From Nautilus pompilius (lineage: Eukaryota; Mollusca; Cephalopoda; Nautilida; Nautilidae), in assembly GCA_018389105.1 (NCBI GenBank), contig JACATO010000329.1, positions 1,405,501-1,469,500 on the forward strand: a DNA stretch of 64,000 nt, in the 5' to 3' direction. The position numbers were made by a program, and so were the translations under genes. Position 1 is the first letter of the stretch, and each line of letters begins with the position of its first letter. The notes under the pieces are model-generated. The model searched no databases. It was not told the DNA's origin and was given only the letters and a program-made list of their open reading frames with translations. This document shows positions 1 to 13,041 of the stretch, piece by piece.

Positions 1-2090
1 CAAGCGACCAATTAGGTAATAGGTTAGTTAAACCATAAATTTATCTCCTGTCATTTCACTTCTTGTTTTCAAATCAAGAGCAAATTGGCTATTAGAAGAT
101 TTTGTAAAGAGATGACCTGTAACCTAATTTGAAAAGGGGGGAAAAAAAGGACTATAAAAGTTGTTGGGCGTCATTTTAATTTCTAAGCTAGAAAAGGTTG
201 CAAGTTATTTTGTCTTTTGCCTGATTATTGCACATCTCTAATTAGCTTTTTTATGACTTTGCATCTTGGTGTTTTCTCCATTTTGTCCCACTGTTTTGCG
301 TCATGTATTGCTATAGGCAGAGGCTCCATTTGTTGTATTGTCGTTGCTTTTTCTTTTTTAAAGGGTTATATTTTTTTGTGTCATGTCGTTAGGACAAAGT
401 CTCTCAGATTGAGGTTTACCAAACCCAAACTTGGGGGGAAGGGGAGAGGGGGGGCTTTGTTTTTATTCTTGTCTACTTTTAATAGAAGCTTTTCACACCG
501 CCTGACTCGAACAATTACTGTGCAGTGTAAAGCGAGCAGCAGGTAAAAGCATTCATTTGAGCCCTGTAATTGCCTGGACTATAACTCCCTAATGCATGGA
601 ATTGTGCCTGTTTAAAGTGTGCAAATGTAGGAAAGACGTGTGCTTAGTTTGGTTTTTATTGAAACATTTCAAGAGTTTTGCGCTGTCTGTCGATTTTGGC
701 CTGAAATTCTGGCCCAATTTTTCTAGTAACTTGAGCTCAGGATTTTACAAAATCTCTACTCATACATTATTGTCAAAAGTACAAAACGCGTCTGCTTCTG
801 CATCAAGTTTTTAGTCGGTATATCGCCAACATCCAGGCTTATTCTTTGATGATTCAGATGGACAGTGCATACGAATTGGTGGCGGTTCACCTCTCCACCT
901 TCCTCCTCTTGGTTGAACATTTTGTTTGCTGAAAATAAAAATGACGACTACGACTTTTGGCTTTTGCCCAAAATATTTCAAATCTCATTTCATCATATCT
1001 TTGCTCACCTGTTTTCTAGAGTATTTTTTTCCAATTATACTAATCAGTATTTATGTTTACGCAACTTGGCGTGTGTATTATTTAAGCTAGCATGGCCTGG
1101 AAAAATGATATAGGTATTTCAAGAAGCCAACCTGATGTAGGTCACTTGTTTCTTTGTAAACAGGGTTAATGCCCCCCCCCAACATCAGTTGACCAAGAAA
1201 CATCATTACACATTTATTGATTTAGAGAAACGATTTATCAAAGTTACATAACAAAAATTTGAATATAATCATGTCATTTTTTTAATATTATTTAGATGAT
1301 TGGCTGAAATTGGGGTTTCAATCAGGTGCCAATAGAAAAGTTGCTTATTTTTTTTTTAACTTTCTTCCATTCCATCAAACAACTAACTATTAATATTTGG
1401 GTTTACATATGTAAACATACCAAGTTGTTGGGTTTTATTTGGGTTCTTGATTTCACAAATTAATCTGTAGCTAATCAAAATGTGTTAGTTGTTTTGTTTA
1501 ATACAAATTATGTCTACATAATTTTAAAAAAGGAATTATTGTTTATTTATAATACTGCTGATCTGCATAATGTAACATTAAAATTTTTTTTGGCAAGTAT
1601 AGAAGTTGCTTACAGTTATGAAATCTGGTATACCTGTGTCAGCTATTCAAAATGATTTGTCACCTTTATATTATTATAATCTAATTTAACCATTTATTTT
1701 TTATATGATTAATGGAAAAATCAAGAGATGTGTGCGTAATTCAAAACTATTCTTTTTCAATTTCTAAAAATCCATGATAATTTTAAAAACAAAAGTTAAT
1801 TAAACTTCCATACGAAAGTTTTTCTTTAGCAACAATAAGATTATTGCCGTCAAATTTTGTTGGGTGGCCAGAAAAGGTGAAGTTTGGACACCACCCACAG
1901 TGAATAAGCCTGTCTAATTTTATGTTAAAAGCTTATTAAACTAATTTTTAAAAAAAACTGTTTTTTTATTTAAAAAAAACACTTTTCTGGTGATTTGTAT
2001 TCAAAATGGGAATGTTGAAAGTTCAGAAATATACTCATTCAACCATGAGCCTATATGCATTTTCTGAAAGATGGACAATTTACTTGTGCA
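1..2090. other. Non-coding, nothing recognised
   Basis: AT-rich. Open frames here are short and low in complexity. A possible donor CAG|GTAAAA at about 541 follows a slightly CpG-richer stretch, but no exon can be supported. Confidence 0.5.
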
Positions 2091-2099
2091 TTCTACTAG

Positions 2100-3110
2100 A
2101 GATCTATCTCACTCAGGCCGCTGGACTGCTTGATAATGTATGTACTTGCCACCAACTCCAATGTTAACGATGGCTTGACATCTGCATCCTGTTGAGTCAG
2201 TCAGATGTCATAATGTTTGGAGAATGTCCATAGTTCATGTCCTAGCTTTTGCAGCCAATGTCCAAACTGCTCAGTGAGAGAACGGTCAGGGGATCCTGAC
2301 AGCCAGGTATAAAGACAGAGACGATGCTCACACGCAGTGCTGCTGAGGGACTCTTGCCATCTGTGGATACATGTTATTTTGCATAAAGAGTTCTCCATTT
2401 GTATTCACAGAAGGCACTGTGTGGCAGTGGATGAGTTTATCTCTATACCAAACACCTGTCAGGTTTTCAGCAGTCTGCACAAGGTCTGTATGAGATCCCT
2501 GTTCACACCTTGCTCAGTACTGTTTTCTAGTAACCCTGAAACCAAACTTGATGCTGCTAACACCATCTGTACTGTGCGGCAGGTCTGCGTCAAGATGGCT
2601 CCTTAGGCTATTGAACCTGGACTAGAGTCCAGCCTCTTGCGGTCAGTTGTAGATGCTTTGACCAGAGTTTCATTGGAGTCTAGGAACATTGTTCCAAATA
2701 AACTGGTTTTGTGCAGGTGTTGTTAGATGTGGGTGATCTTTGTGTGCATCTTCACAAGCAGATTCGTGTTGCTGAAACCTATTCTTAAGTCTCGTGATAA
2801 CCTGCACTCCCCCAGAGCTGCAGAACCTTGAACTTGATTTACAGACGTGCCTACCTGCAGTCTGTTAGTGATATTGCTTCAGTGGATTTATATAAGATGT
2901 GGCATACAAGTTGCACGTGCAATGTTCAGATGAGTGTGAGAGAACTCTTTAGTTTTAAAGCTACAAATTTAGTCAATAGTGTGAAAAAACCTGCACAAAA
3001 ACTAGCAGCCAGAGAACAGCCAAGCTATGAGAGTAGCTCTGAAGTTGACTATGAAATCAGAAGCACTCACAGTGGGCATTTCTTATTATGCTACCTCTGA
3101 AATTATATTG
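2100..3110. other. Higher-GC stretch, possibly an old repeat
   Basis: Base composition is closer to 45-50% GC than the flanks, and short frames on both strands look protein-like (minus TWLSGSPDRSLTEQFGHWL). No family is recognised. It ends sharply near 3110. Confidence 0.3.
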
Positions 3111-5689
3111 TCAGGGTACAATAAACATAGGTAAAATTCAGTATACTGTATTATTTATTTTGAACAGTAAACCTTACATTTTGACAGAAATCTTATAAAC
3201 TGAGTTACTTATTTTCATCATATTGATGTTAAAAATCAACAAAAAACAAGCTATAAAACTAAAAATAATAAATTAATTAATTAAAATACTGAATGAAAAA
3301 TATTTTCTTTTAAAATTTATGACTGCTATAAACCAAGCATTTTCTTCTGGCAATTTTTGTTTATAATTAGAATTACTAACTTCATGAAAACATTTTGACT
3401 TTGTTAATGCCTCCATGTACCATGTTAGCTTTTACCTTAGTTAAGCAACCTGGCCATGTATATTTAGTCAGTCTACACACAATGTAAAATGTGGGAGGCT
3501 GGATGATTTGTCAGGATAGGTAACAGACCACTGTGAGAATTATTTAAAAAATAACACATGTACATATCTGCAATTTGGGTGCTTTGTTTATTGCAGAAAG
3601 TTATAGAAATTTTGCATTGGTCATTCACAGAGAGAGAAGACGGTGAAATTACATCATAGAAAAAGGAATTTTGAAAATTGAAAGTGGTTTCTTTTTTGTG
3701 AGGAGAAATCCTCGAACTCTCGGTTTGTTTCCACATGTCTCTATTCTTGAACTTTTTCTCAGAGATTTGAAATATGCGGAGAATTGGTTGGGTAACGGTA
3801 CTTTTACTAAATAGCCAGTATTTAAAGGAAACCAGTGCAACTTCACTGGTGGGAAATGTGCAAGAGTCAGTAAAAGATTTTTTCCGAAGAAAGAGAATTT
3901 TTAACAATGTGGTCTGCTTCTGATGAGGTTTTTTAGAGACTTTGCCAGCAGTAGATTTGGATCAGTCTCCGGTAGGTATTTCTTTTGTGGCATTATTCAT
4001 ATCCTGCGAAAACAGGTTAGAGCAGAGTTTTGTATGGAAGTAGATTGAATATCAGTCGAGGAATTTGATACCAAGTAATTGTTTTTCTATATCTAATGTA
4101 ATATAACATGAGGTTTCTGAATACTATTTAAAAGCAGCTACTTATAGTTTTTTTTTTTTCCTTGAAGAAAATATACACTTTACAAGGAAGCACTTTTATG
4201 CAAAATGGAAATGAATCTATTTTTAAAAGTTACTATTTTGATTCCTGCTGTGGACCTGGGTGTTTGTTGCATCAAGAAGAAAAATCCAAATATATTTGTT
4301 TGTTTTTTTTTTTTTAAATAGATTGACAAAAAACAAACTCATAGTAAATTTTTTCCCCCTCATATTCCGTTTAACGGGTTATTTATGCTTATTTAACATT
4401 GATCAGACAGATAGTCTTGCAGCCACTTCATTTGTTTTTAAATAATTTCTATGTCTAATTGGATTTTTTTTTTTTTTTTTTGTATTTATGTAAAACATCA
4501 ATTGATAATCAAGCTGCTGCTGTTTTGGACGACATTGACCCTGCTTCCCCCGATCAATTATTTCAAAGTCAGGTAAAAATAAATGAAGCTGAAAATTATC
4601 TGTACTCTTTCACAAAAACAAAACCAGACAGTTGTTTTGTCTAGGATATAAATGCAATGCATTCAATTAGTATCATTAATCCATATTTGCATATGTATAA
4701 CGGATTTATGTGGATAGTGTGTGTTTGTGAAAAATTACAAACGTCAAATGTTTTTGTGTGTTAAAAACAAAAAAAAAGGGGGGGCATTGACCTGTGATGG
4801 ATGCAAATTGATTTTGTCAATTTCATGTTTGAGAAGGATATCCACAAGTTTCAAAGATGGAAAAAGTCATTCTTTTGCTGGTAGTGTACGTTCACTGTGC
4901 CACTAAGCCCATTTCCAGTGGACCATTTACCATTTAAGTTACATGGTCCCAACTTGGACCTGAGGGAATATTCTAACAAGATATTGTATCCACCCCTACA
5001 TAGCTAATGACACTTAGTCTCCTTTCCTCTCCATACACTGTAATGTCAACATCACTCTGAGCAAGCCCATTGAGCACCTTTGGGTCAGGTTGTATTTCCG
5101 CTTCATGACACTTAACTATTTGGCAGCAAGCTCTTGTCCAGATATGTAACAAATTTGTCCCCCCCCCACGCCTCCCAAAATTGTATTGGCAGGCATCATC
5201 TAGCTGTGATGAAATTCAGGGGTAGACATGATAATGACAGTCTGATTTTTTTTAAAAAAACTACACATTGACCCATGTTCATAGTTTCACACATTCTGTG
5301 AATATAATAATTTTTTTAACAAATTGAGTTTTCAAAAACATGGAATTATTAATAAATCTCTAATGTGTTAATAAAATAGTAAAAATTAGAATTAAAATAT
5401 GGATTTTTAAAATTTTGATGGGGATTGTATCTATTTGGGTTTCTGTGACTGTGTATTTTTATAGTAATAAATGCAAAAAGAAAGTTTAGCTTTACTTTTT
5501 TTTTTTGGTTATTGAACTATGATATGCATTCCAAAATTATAATTACACTGCCATGCTTTCATGGAAATTTCCTCTTTCCATTGAATGGGCATGCACTTCA
5601 ATTACAAATTTCATTGCTTGCTTGCTCTCTAATTATCCAAACTTATGACAAATAAAGACAAACAGTGGGGTGATATTCTTTATGTTAGA
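3111..5689. other. Non-coding except for the orphan exon-like stretch
   Basis: AT-rich. A 144-codon minus frame at 3473-3907 has no recognisable domain. The only exon-like signal is at 4514-4572. Confidence 0.4.
4514..4572 (+). other. Orphan exon-like stretch
   Basis: A T run is followed by an AG at 4512-4513 and an open stretch encoding AAVLDDIDPASPDQLFQSQ, then the strong donor CAG|GTAAAA. The composition looks coding (acidic, Pro/Ser/Gln). It ends in phase 0, while the MSK1 exon at 24470 needs phase 1, so the two cannot join directly. It may belong to another exon chain or be chance. Confidence 0.2.
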
Positions 5690-6680
5690 ACGTGGCCAAG
5701 TCACCATTTGTAGCGTAAATAACCTATACCCTGTTATATTGAATTAATAAGATTTTGTATCATCATCTGATTCCAGTTTCCATATCCATGTGAGAACTTC
5801 CTTTAATTCCATATTAGCAGTACCTTGCTGATCCAGGTACACCTGCAGGTGCTTGATTGGATTCATTATATCAGGCTTTGGGGTTCTTAGAGAAGAAATT
5901 GAATACCCTGATTTATCTTTCAGACTGTGGCCATATGAGTGGTATGGCATACGGCGCCCTCCTGAAGAATAAGGGCACTGAACCTTAATATACTTTGTTG
6001 GTTCAATAGTAGGAAATGCACTTTAAAATGGCAATATAACTGGCAGAATTGAGATGTTTTTCAACAAATCAACAAACATCACTTTTGTCTTTTCACCATG
6101 CCAGATTGTAATCCACATCATGGCACATATCTTGGACTAAAGCTATGAGGGTTGAAGGTTTTTCATAGGCCCTGTCCAAATACAGGTGTAAACTTCAGAT
6201 GCTAATTGCTAGAACCTGGATTCATCAGATAAGAGTGTATGCCACCAATACTTTAGTTTTAACAGATGTCTTCTGACCAGGCCTTTTGAAGTATTTTGCA
6301 CTTATTGGACAAATGTGCTTACACACCACGCTCTCTGTAGTTAAGTTAGTGGAAATGACATTGAACCATTCTTTATCTCATTTCTCTTGCATGGGATGGC
6401 AAGTAATGGCATATTCAGATTGCTTTGCTGCAGATGTGACATTCGTCTCAGTGAACTTTGGAATAAAATTGGTGGCCTCAAATACTCGAGAAATGTTGAG
6501 ATCTTTGACATTGTTTCACTGACTAGCCTATAACACAACCTTAAGTAAACAGAAATATCACAGGATTTGCTTGTTTTCATTGTGTAATAGTGCTCCCAGG
6601 ACATTGTTTGAGTGTTGATGGCTATAGTTGTGGATTCACCAGTAAAGAACTCATCATGAATTAAGGATATTCCAGTGAAA
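5690..6680 (-). mobile_element. Probable Tc1-like transposase relic
   Basis: On the minus strand 5744-5950 encodes DIMNPIKHLQVYLDQQ and LKEVLTWIWKLE, which resemble the SPDLNPIExLW... and following helix at the end of Tc1 transposases. The DNA further right on the same strand stays partly open but is not clearly alignable by eye. No terminal repeats were found, so the limits are rough. Confidence 0.45.
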
Positions 6681-9600
6681 GAAAGTCTTGTTACAGAAGT
6701 TTACAAATAACCTTTTTTAATGTATGTATAGATTTTCTAATGGTCATATGCTAATAGAATGTAACTAACATTAATACATTGATTTCATATTAAATATTCA
6801 GTATTTGTTTGGTGAGTCCACAATTATGGTTACTAACATATTTATTATTTTTCTAATGAATTTACCATTTAAATGTTTTATTTCTGTGCCTCCTTTGGTA
6901 TATCTTTCCTTTGTAATTCCATGTCCTGTAATGGGAATTTTAAAAAAATGTATATACATAGAGAATTATTTGAATTTTAAAATTTATTTTTGATAAGAAG
7001 AAAAAAATTACATTATGGAAATATATTAACTTTAGTAAAAAATGTATGAAAAATCAAATAGATTCATTAACAAATATTCATTTCAGAGAAAAGAGAGAAA
7101 ACCTTTCTTTGTTCAATTATTAGCCTTCACTATTGTTTTTTTTTCTTTGCCACACATGTAAATATTACTAGTTAATTCATTCATAATCTATTTCCTTATA
7201 AATGTTTATGATGGCAAACCTTTATTATTACATTTAAAATTTCTTAAATTATTTCAAAGCTAAGAGAATTTGGTTTTTGAAAAAAAAAAGCTAATAAATA
7301 TTCTGACACCTCAAATTAATGCTTTAGTCCATGTATGTATGTATGGGTAACATGAATTAGGATTTCAGAAAGTAATCCATCAGTAAATCTATATTAAGCT
7401 GCCACTACTTGCTGTTGGGTTTCTAAATTGCTAATGAAGGTGGATTTTCTCATATCTCACTACCTTTGTATGAGGTCACTAAGAGGTGACACTAATTGGA
7501 TTTTGGCGTTACAGATGCACACACACATTTTTTTTTTGTTTTCTCTAAACTAGCATAATTTTTAAAAAGTCCTTGTATTCTGTGGACATGGGTTTATTTC
7601 ACTCATGCAATACAATGCTTAAATGCAACAGTTCACAGTAGAAATAAAATGTAGTGGACTTGGCATTAACTTGAATTCTTGGGTTGGATCATACAAACAA
7701 GGTAAGAAAGGGCTTCATTCACCTTTTTTTCAATGGGTAATGTTTGCAGATATTTTATTTAGTTCTGTTTCACATAAGCCCAGCATTATCTGGCTGGGTT
7801 ATGATGGGGTTTGGGGGGTCATGCCTTATCAGTCATTGGCTGATTTACCTGTCACTGAACAGGTGGTACTTAAATTTAGTGTCCTAAGGGCAAAGCTAGA
7901 AACCAGACATGGCTTTATTTGTCATCAATCTGCTGCTGCTCCACCCATATTTACTAGGTCTTCAACACATTTCTGTACCTGAGTGCACTTTACAGCTGCC
8001 AGCTGAAACTCTGTGAACATGCCTTCCTTTGTTTATAGGTTTTGCTAATGCATTTATTTGTTTGCTTGTCACAGAGTTGATTTAATCATCTTGACACAGC
8101 TAAAATTCAGGTCATTGGTTTGGAAATATTTGTTAAAAAATGTATTTTTTAATGTGTTATTTTGAAATTTTAAGATTACAATTGTACTAGGACTTTCAAA
8201 GTAAACCTGGCTGAATTAACATCATTGTAATGGTATCTGGCTGGGTTTCATTTTGGCATTTCTAGTATTTTAATAAAGTAGTCTTCTGATTTAAAATGCC
8301 CTTGAGAAATAACTTTTTGAGGCTTTTCTATGCACAGTCTACTAAAAGTAGGAATTTTATGATATACAATCAATGAGTAAATTTCATAATTCTGACTTTG
8401 AACTAATATTTATTATGGCTCTAGGGATTGGATGAGAGCTTATGGTCCTGTAGTTGGTGTAGAAAATCCATGTGATTTCCCTGAGTTCTACATAGGAAAA
8501 AATTAATTTATATTTATGAGAATAAAATTAATCTCTTATACTAAACTTTATTATCACTAGATAGCAATTTACCAATGAACAGTCAAGTTTTCTGCAGGAA
8601 ATTTATGAAGTCTACATAGAAATAAGTTTCATTGTGAGCATAAAATTAATCTCATGCTAAATTTATATTGAAAGAAAGAAAGTAAGGGATTAGTTCAGGA
8701 ATTTCCCATCACTGTCATGTGATTTTAGCCCCTTTTGGGGGCAGTTTGTTTTTGTATGTGTTGAATAGTCTCAGAGACTGCCATATTGGATTGTTGCACT
8801 CTGTTGAACTGAGTAGAAATATCAGAACCCATACAAATGCCATAAGTCTCACCATCTTGCACAACTGTGATGAACAAACAAAAACATTTGTCATCTTCTT
8901 GACTGGAGAGCTACAATGTCGCACATGCATGTTTCAATAGCATCAAGTTGAAATTTACTGAAAATGCCTCAAAACAAATGATGTGATTGTTAAAAATGTC
9001 TTAATTATGAAACTTCATTGGTTCACTCGAGAGTTTTTTTCCCCCAAAGGCAGATTTAAAAATAAATTATTTTCATGCTGAATTATTAATTTTTAAAAAG
9101 TATTTTTTTTTATTAACCCTAATTGATCTCTTTTTTTTCTATTTTTCATTTTTTATAATATGAAGTTTACGAAAACTTGACAGGTCTACTTTAGACAAAT
9201 GAGATTAAAAACAAAACAGAAAGGTGACCCCAGAAAATTACTGAAGAAAACAGTGAATCAGGCATTTTTGTTTTTTGTAAATTTTCACATGCCTTTTAAA
9301 CTAATTTGTAAATCTTACACAAAATATCTGATTATAAGAGTTCAATTTTAAAATTAATTAATTTCTAAAAGAAATGTAATTTAAAAAAAAAGAAGCTTTA
9401 TTAATGTTACACTACCAGATGAAAGGAGGTTTATCATTGTTAAACAATACCATTAACAATAAATTACATGATGTTGTTCCAAAGGAGAAATTTTTTTATT
9501 CAGTGCCAAAATACAAAAAAGGATTCTATGATCTTCAAGCAAATTGTGTTTTAAGTGTACATCAAATGTCTTAATTTGTTTATTTCTATATATAAATGCA
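6681..9600. other. Non-coding, nothing recognised
   Basis: AT-rich DNA. A 119-codon plus frame at 7623-7982 lies in slightly GC-richer DNA but matches nothing I know. Confidence 0.45.
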
Positions 9601-10784
9601 CATAATGCTGTGGAAAAGTTTTAGGCTATCTACATTTTTATTCATAAATTTAACTTTAGAAAGAAATAAACTAATGAAGCATGCAATTTATTAAATGAAT
9701 GTTGTACAGTAAACAAGATGAAAATGATGACATAAAAATAATATGTACTAATATTTAGTATGTCGTCCACCCTTTCCTTTGAGTATGTCTTGGGAGGTTC
9801 TGTTATAATTTTGAAATAATATCATCTGGAATGTTGTTTCCTACATCTAGCCCAGTGCTCATTCATCTTTTGGCTTTTGGCTGCTGTTCATTTTTTATTC
9901 TGTCAAAATAGTCCAAAACATGTTCATTAATATTAAGTCAGGTCAGGACTTTGTAGAGGCCAGTCTAATAAATCCAGCACCCCACTCTCTTCTGCTTTGT
10001 GAGTATGTTTTGGATTGTTGTCATATTGAAATATGACAACAACTGAAAGAACAGCATGGTGAATAAGAATCTGCTGTTATCAGGCTGCATTTGTATTTCT
10101 TGCTATTCTTGCTAAATCTCTAGCACCCATGGCCAAGATACACTGCAAACCTGAATAGAACTTCCACCATGTTTTACTATAGGCTACAGGCACTTTTTCC
10201 TATGCTCCTTTTCCAGTCGTCTTAAATCCTGTCTTTTCTTAGAAGCAAAAATTTCAACCTTTAATTTATCTGACCATAGGACTTCCATTGTTCTTGAGTC
10301 TATTTTTGGTGTTGGGTGGCTTCTTTTAGTCACTTAGCCCTGGTTCCCTTTATCTAAAAAGGTTTTCCTGACTGCCATTCATCCTTTAAATTTGCTTAAT
10401 TCCACAGATCATTGTATTGTATTATCATAAACCTGAACCCCTGCGGATTTTGCTAGATTTTGCTTTATCTTTCTGCTGGATATCTTTCCAATCCTCAGAG
10501 AAGTTATCTTCATGTACTCTCTTCTTTCAGATAGGGAAAGGTGTGGGCAATCCAGAAAACTGTCAGAAACAAACCATTGTCTTTAAATGAATGGAAAATC
10601 CTGAAATTCCAGTTATACTATTTGTTTTGCATTAGGTTTCATGCTGTTCGTGGATAAATATTACTTTGTTTATTAGCAATTGATAACTTTGCTATTTTCA
10701 TTTAGTTATTATTCTGAATGGAAACAAAACAAACAAGCATTAGTGTTTCTGCAAGGTTGTCTAAGGCCTTTGCACAGTACTGTA
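9601..10784 (-). mobile_element. Tc1/mariner-like transposon, decayed, with terminal inverted repeats
   Basis: Imperfect inverted repeats of about 25 bases at 9602-9626 and 10759-10784 share the core CTGTGxAAA and TTAG. On the minus strand a degenerate transposase is readable; around 9950-10030 it gives DNNPKHTHKAEESG followed by DWPLQSPDL, the second and third blocks of the Tc1 DDE domain. Stops and frameshifts make it inactive. Confidence 0.85.
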
Positions 10785-12008
10785 TCAAGTGCATAATGTA
10801 TATACTGTGTTTGGCTTAGTTTATTCATTAGAATTGGTCAGATTGTGGTAGATTTCAAAGATTGCTTTACAGTGAATCAGTATTTAAAGACTAATCCTTT
10901 GTTAAACACACTTGACAAAATAAGAAGTTTTAGAAGATTTTAGCTTTAGACCATATCTTATTAGGCTTGTTGTGCAGTGCAGCAACATGTGCTAATGATT
11001 GGAATGCACACTCTCTTTCATGGGGGGGGGGTTAATTTTTTTTTTTTTTTTTTAAAGGTAATACATTTCTCAGAGGAATGCTGAACTCTGACCAGGTGTG
11101 AAGTATCATTTATTTGTAGATTTGACCGAAGGTGTTGGACATTGATTAGAAATTTAAACCAAAAAAAAAATAGTATTTGTCTCAGGTGTGTATTTAAGAT
11201 TCCAAAGTCAGCATTCCCCAAGATTTTTTAACTCTGGACTACCTCTTCATTTTGCTTATAACCTGCATAGCTATTTGTTTGAGAACCGGAAAGTCTGACT
11301 GAATGCAATAACACATTGGTTTGAGGTTACCATTTACTGTTTTTGTTACTACATTTTCCTGGTGTTTCTTTGTTTCTGTTATACTTTGTTCTGCAAGGTG
11401 AGCCGAAAGCCATTCCATTTAGCTTTGTCTTTTGAAGGTTTTTATAAACCCAACAGAAGTTCTCCATATTTACTTTTCCCAGTTAACTCACGAATAAATC
11501 AAACACAGTGAAAGGTTTCCTTTTTTTAGTTTAGCATCCACAGGATGCATTGATGAAAGTGGATAAGAAAATGTGCCTGGTAAAGAACACCATTAACAGA
11601 AGACATTTAAAAACTGTGTCACATTTTAGTTTTAAACAAAAATTGTATTGGTAGGCATTTTTTTAGCCCAGCTTTGGGAGGTGGGGGAGTGTTTTGGCCA
11701 CATTTTCCTTATAGAATCAACACATGCATTCTCACTATTTGTACCTACTAAAATTGAAATTCCAGAAATTTGAGGAATTTCAAGCAGGTTATACAGTACT
11801 CCAAAAAGCCCATGTAAACAGAGTACAAAACCTTTTATTTATTGATAAATTTGTTGCTGCTGTTGCTGTTTACAAGGAATACAATCCCAGTAAAAAGCAA
11901 AGTGCCACAGTTGTCCATTGGGAAGTGTTACCTATCCTGTGCTATAAGGGGCTTGGCACTTCTGACATTGGCAGGGAAAGCCTTAGGAAAGTACTTCAAA
12001 CAAAGTCC

Positions 12009-12084
12009 GATCCCTGTGGGAATTGAATTTGCGCCCTCAACCGTAGCAATCTAATAATCTACCACCGGACTACCATGCTGCCCC
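12009..12084 (-). repeat. tRNA-derived SINE head
   Basis: On the minus strand the sequence holds a Pol III box A (TGGTAGTCCGGTGG) and a box B (AAATTCAATTCCC) at tRNA-like spacing. About 45 bases of following sequence also match the second copy at 25.6 kb. It is not a functional tRNA: no acceptor stem pairs well. Confidence 0.65.
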
Positions 12085-12221
12085 CGATGTAGTATTTTCT
12101 TTAACTAAAGTAAGGTAACCTTTAAAATGATAACTACTGTTTCATCGTTTGTTTTTTTCTCTGGATGTTTATGATTCATAATTTTTTCTACCATTCCAAG
12201 TTGTCCACTCTTCCAAATGTA

Positions 12222-13041
12222 TGCTGGGTGGCCGCTTTATTAGGACCTTTACACCCTTTCGGACTTGGATCTGACCAGAACTGCAGAAAAAATTAGGTTG
12301 ACCACATGATACATACAACAGGGGATCCACACAGCGCTGTATATATAACTTGGACATTTAAAATTGATCTAACAGATATAGAGAAAGGAAAAAAAAACAT
12401 TGATGTTCAAAAGAGGCATGATAGTGAGTGCGTTCAGCAGGTGCCACAGTGTCCGAGTGGTGAGTTTTGTTAGTAGGCTGCTCTAAGACATCAGTCATTA
12501 GGTGAAGAAAATTGTAGACAGAAAAAAAGACTAAGTAGAGCTGGTTGAATCACTTGGCCCCTCCTGGCCTCTTGTGGTGAAGTCATGATTTGGGACATGT
12601 TTTGTTGACATACCCTGGGCCTTTTGGTCTTTCTTAGAAGCTTATCTCACCAGCATTTCAGATTAAATGCATCCAGCTATGCTTCATGTGTATCTTGATA
12701 GTAGGCTACTTCCAAGATAACAATGCACCTAACCACCAAACTCATGTTATGATTTGAGGAACATGATAGATTTCAGGCATCTTCTATGACCATTACAATT
12801 CCTGGATTCTAATCCAACGAGCATCTCTGTGAGATGAACTTGAAAGACTTCATGTTCACAATTTTCTGTTTGCCTCACTTCATATACTGCGTACAGTATT
12901 AATGACTGAATAGGAAAGTTTCTCCATGGTCACTTTTCAGCACTTTGTAGATTTTATGCCAGATTGTGTCATGGCTATTATTTGGGCAAAGGGTGTCCAA
13001 ACCCATTAGTTATAGGTTCCAATAAATTGGTCAGCCAGTGC
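12222..13041 (+). mobile_element. Tc1/mariner-like transposon relic, internally shortened
   Basis: Ends resemble each other in inverted orientation: GCTGGGTGGCCGCTTTATTA at the left, and at the right the complement of ACTGGCTGACCAATTTATTG. The plus-strand interior around 12711-12760 reads QDNNAPNHQTHVMI then stops, the DNxxPxH block of Tc1-type transposases. At about 0.8 kb it is shorter than a full 1.2-1.6 kb element. Confidence 0.75.

Noticed and set aside
217..546. 109-codon plus-strand frame ending near a GTAAAA donor
   Set aside because: Low-complexity, Phe/Ser/Leu-rich from T-rich DNA; no acceptor or homology recognised.
3473..3907. 144-codon minus-strand frame
   Set aside because: No domain, AT-rich codon use as expected by chance, no start context or neighbouring exons.
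12009..12084. Minus-strand tRNA gene
   Set aside because: Boxes A and B are present but stems do not pair, and a related copy exists at 25.6 kb, so it is a SINE.
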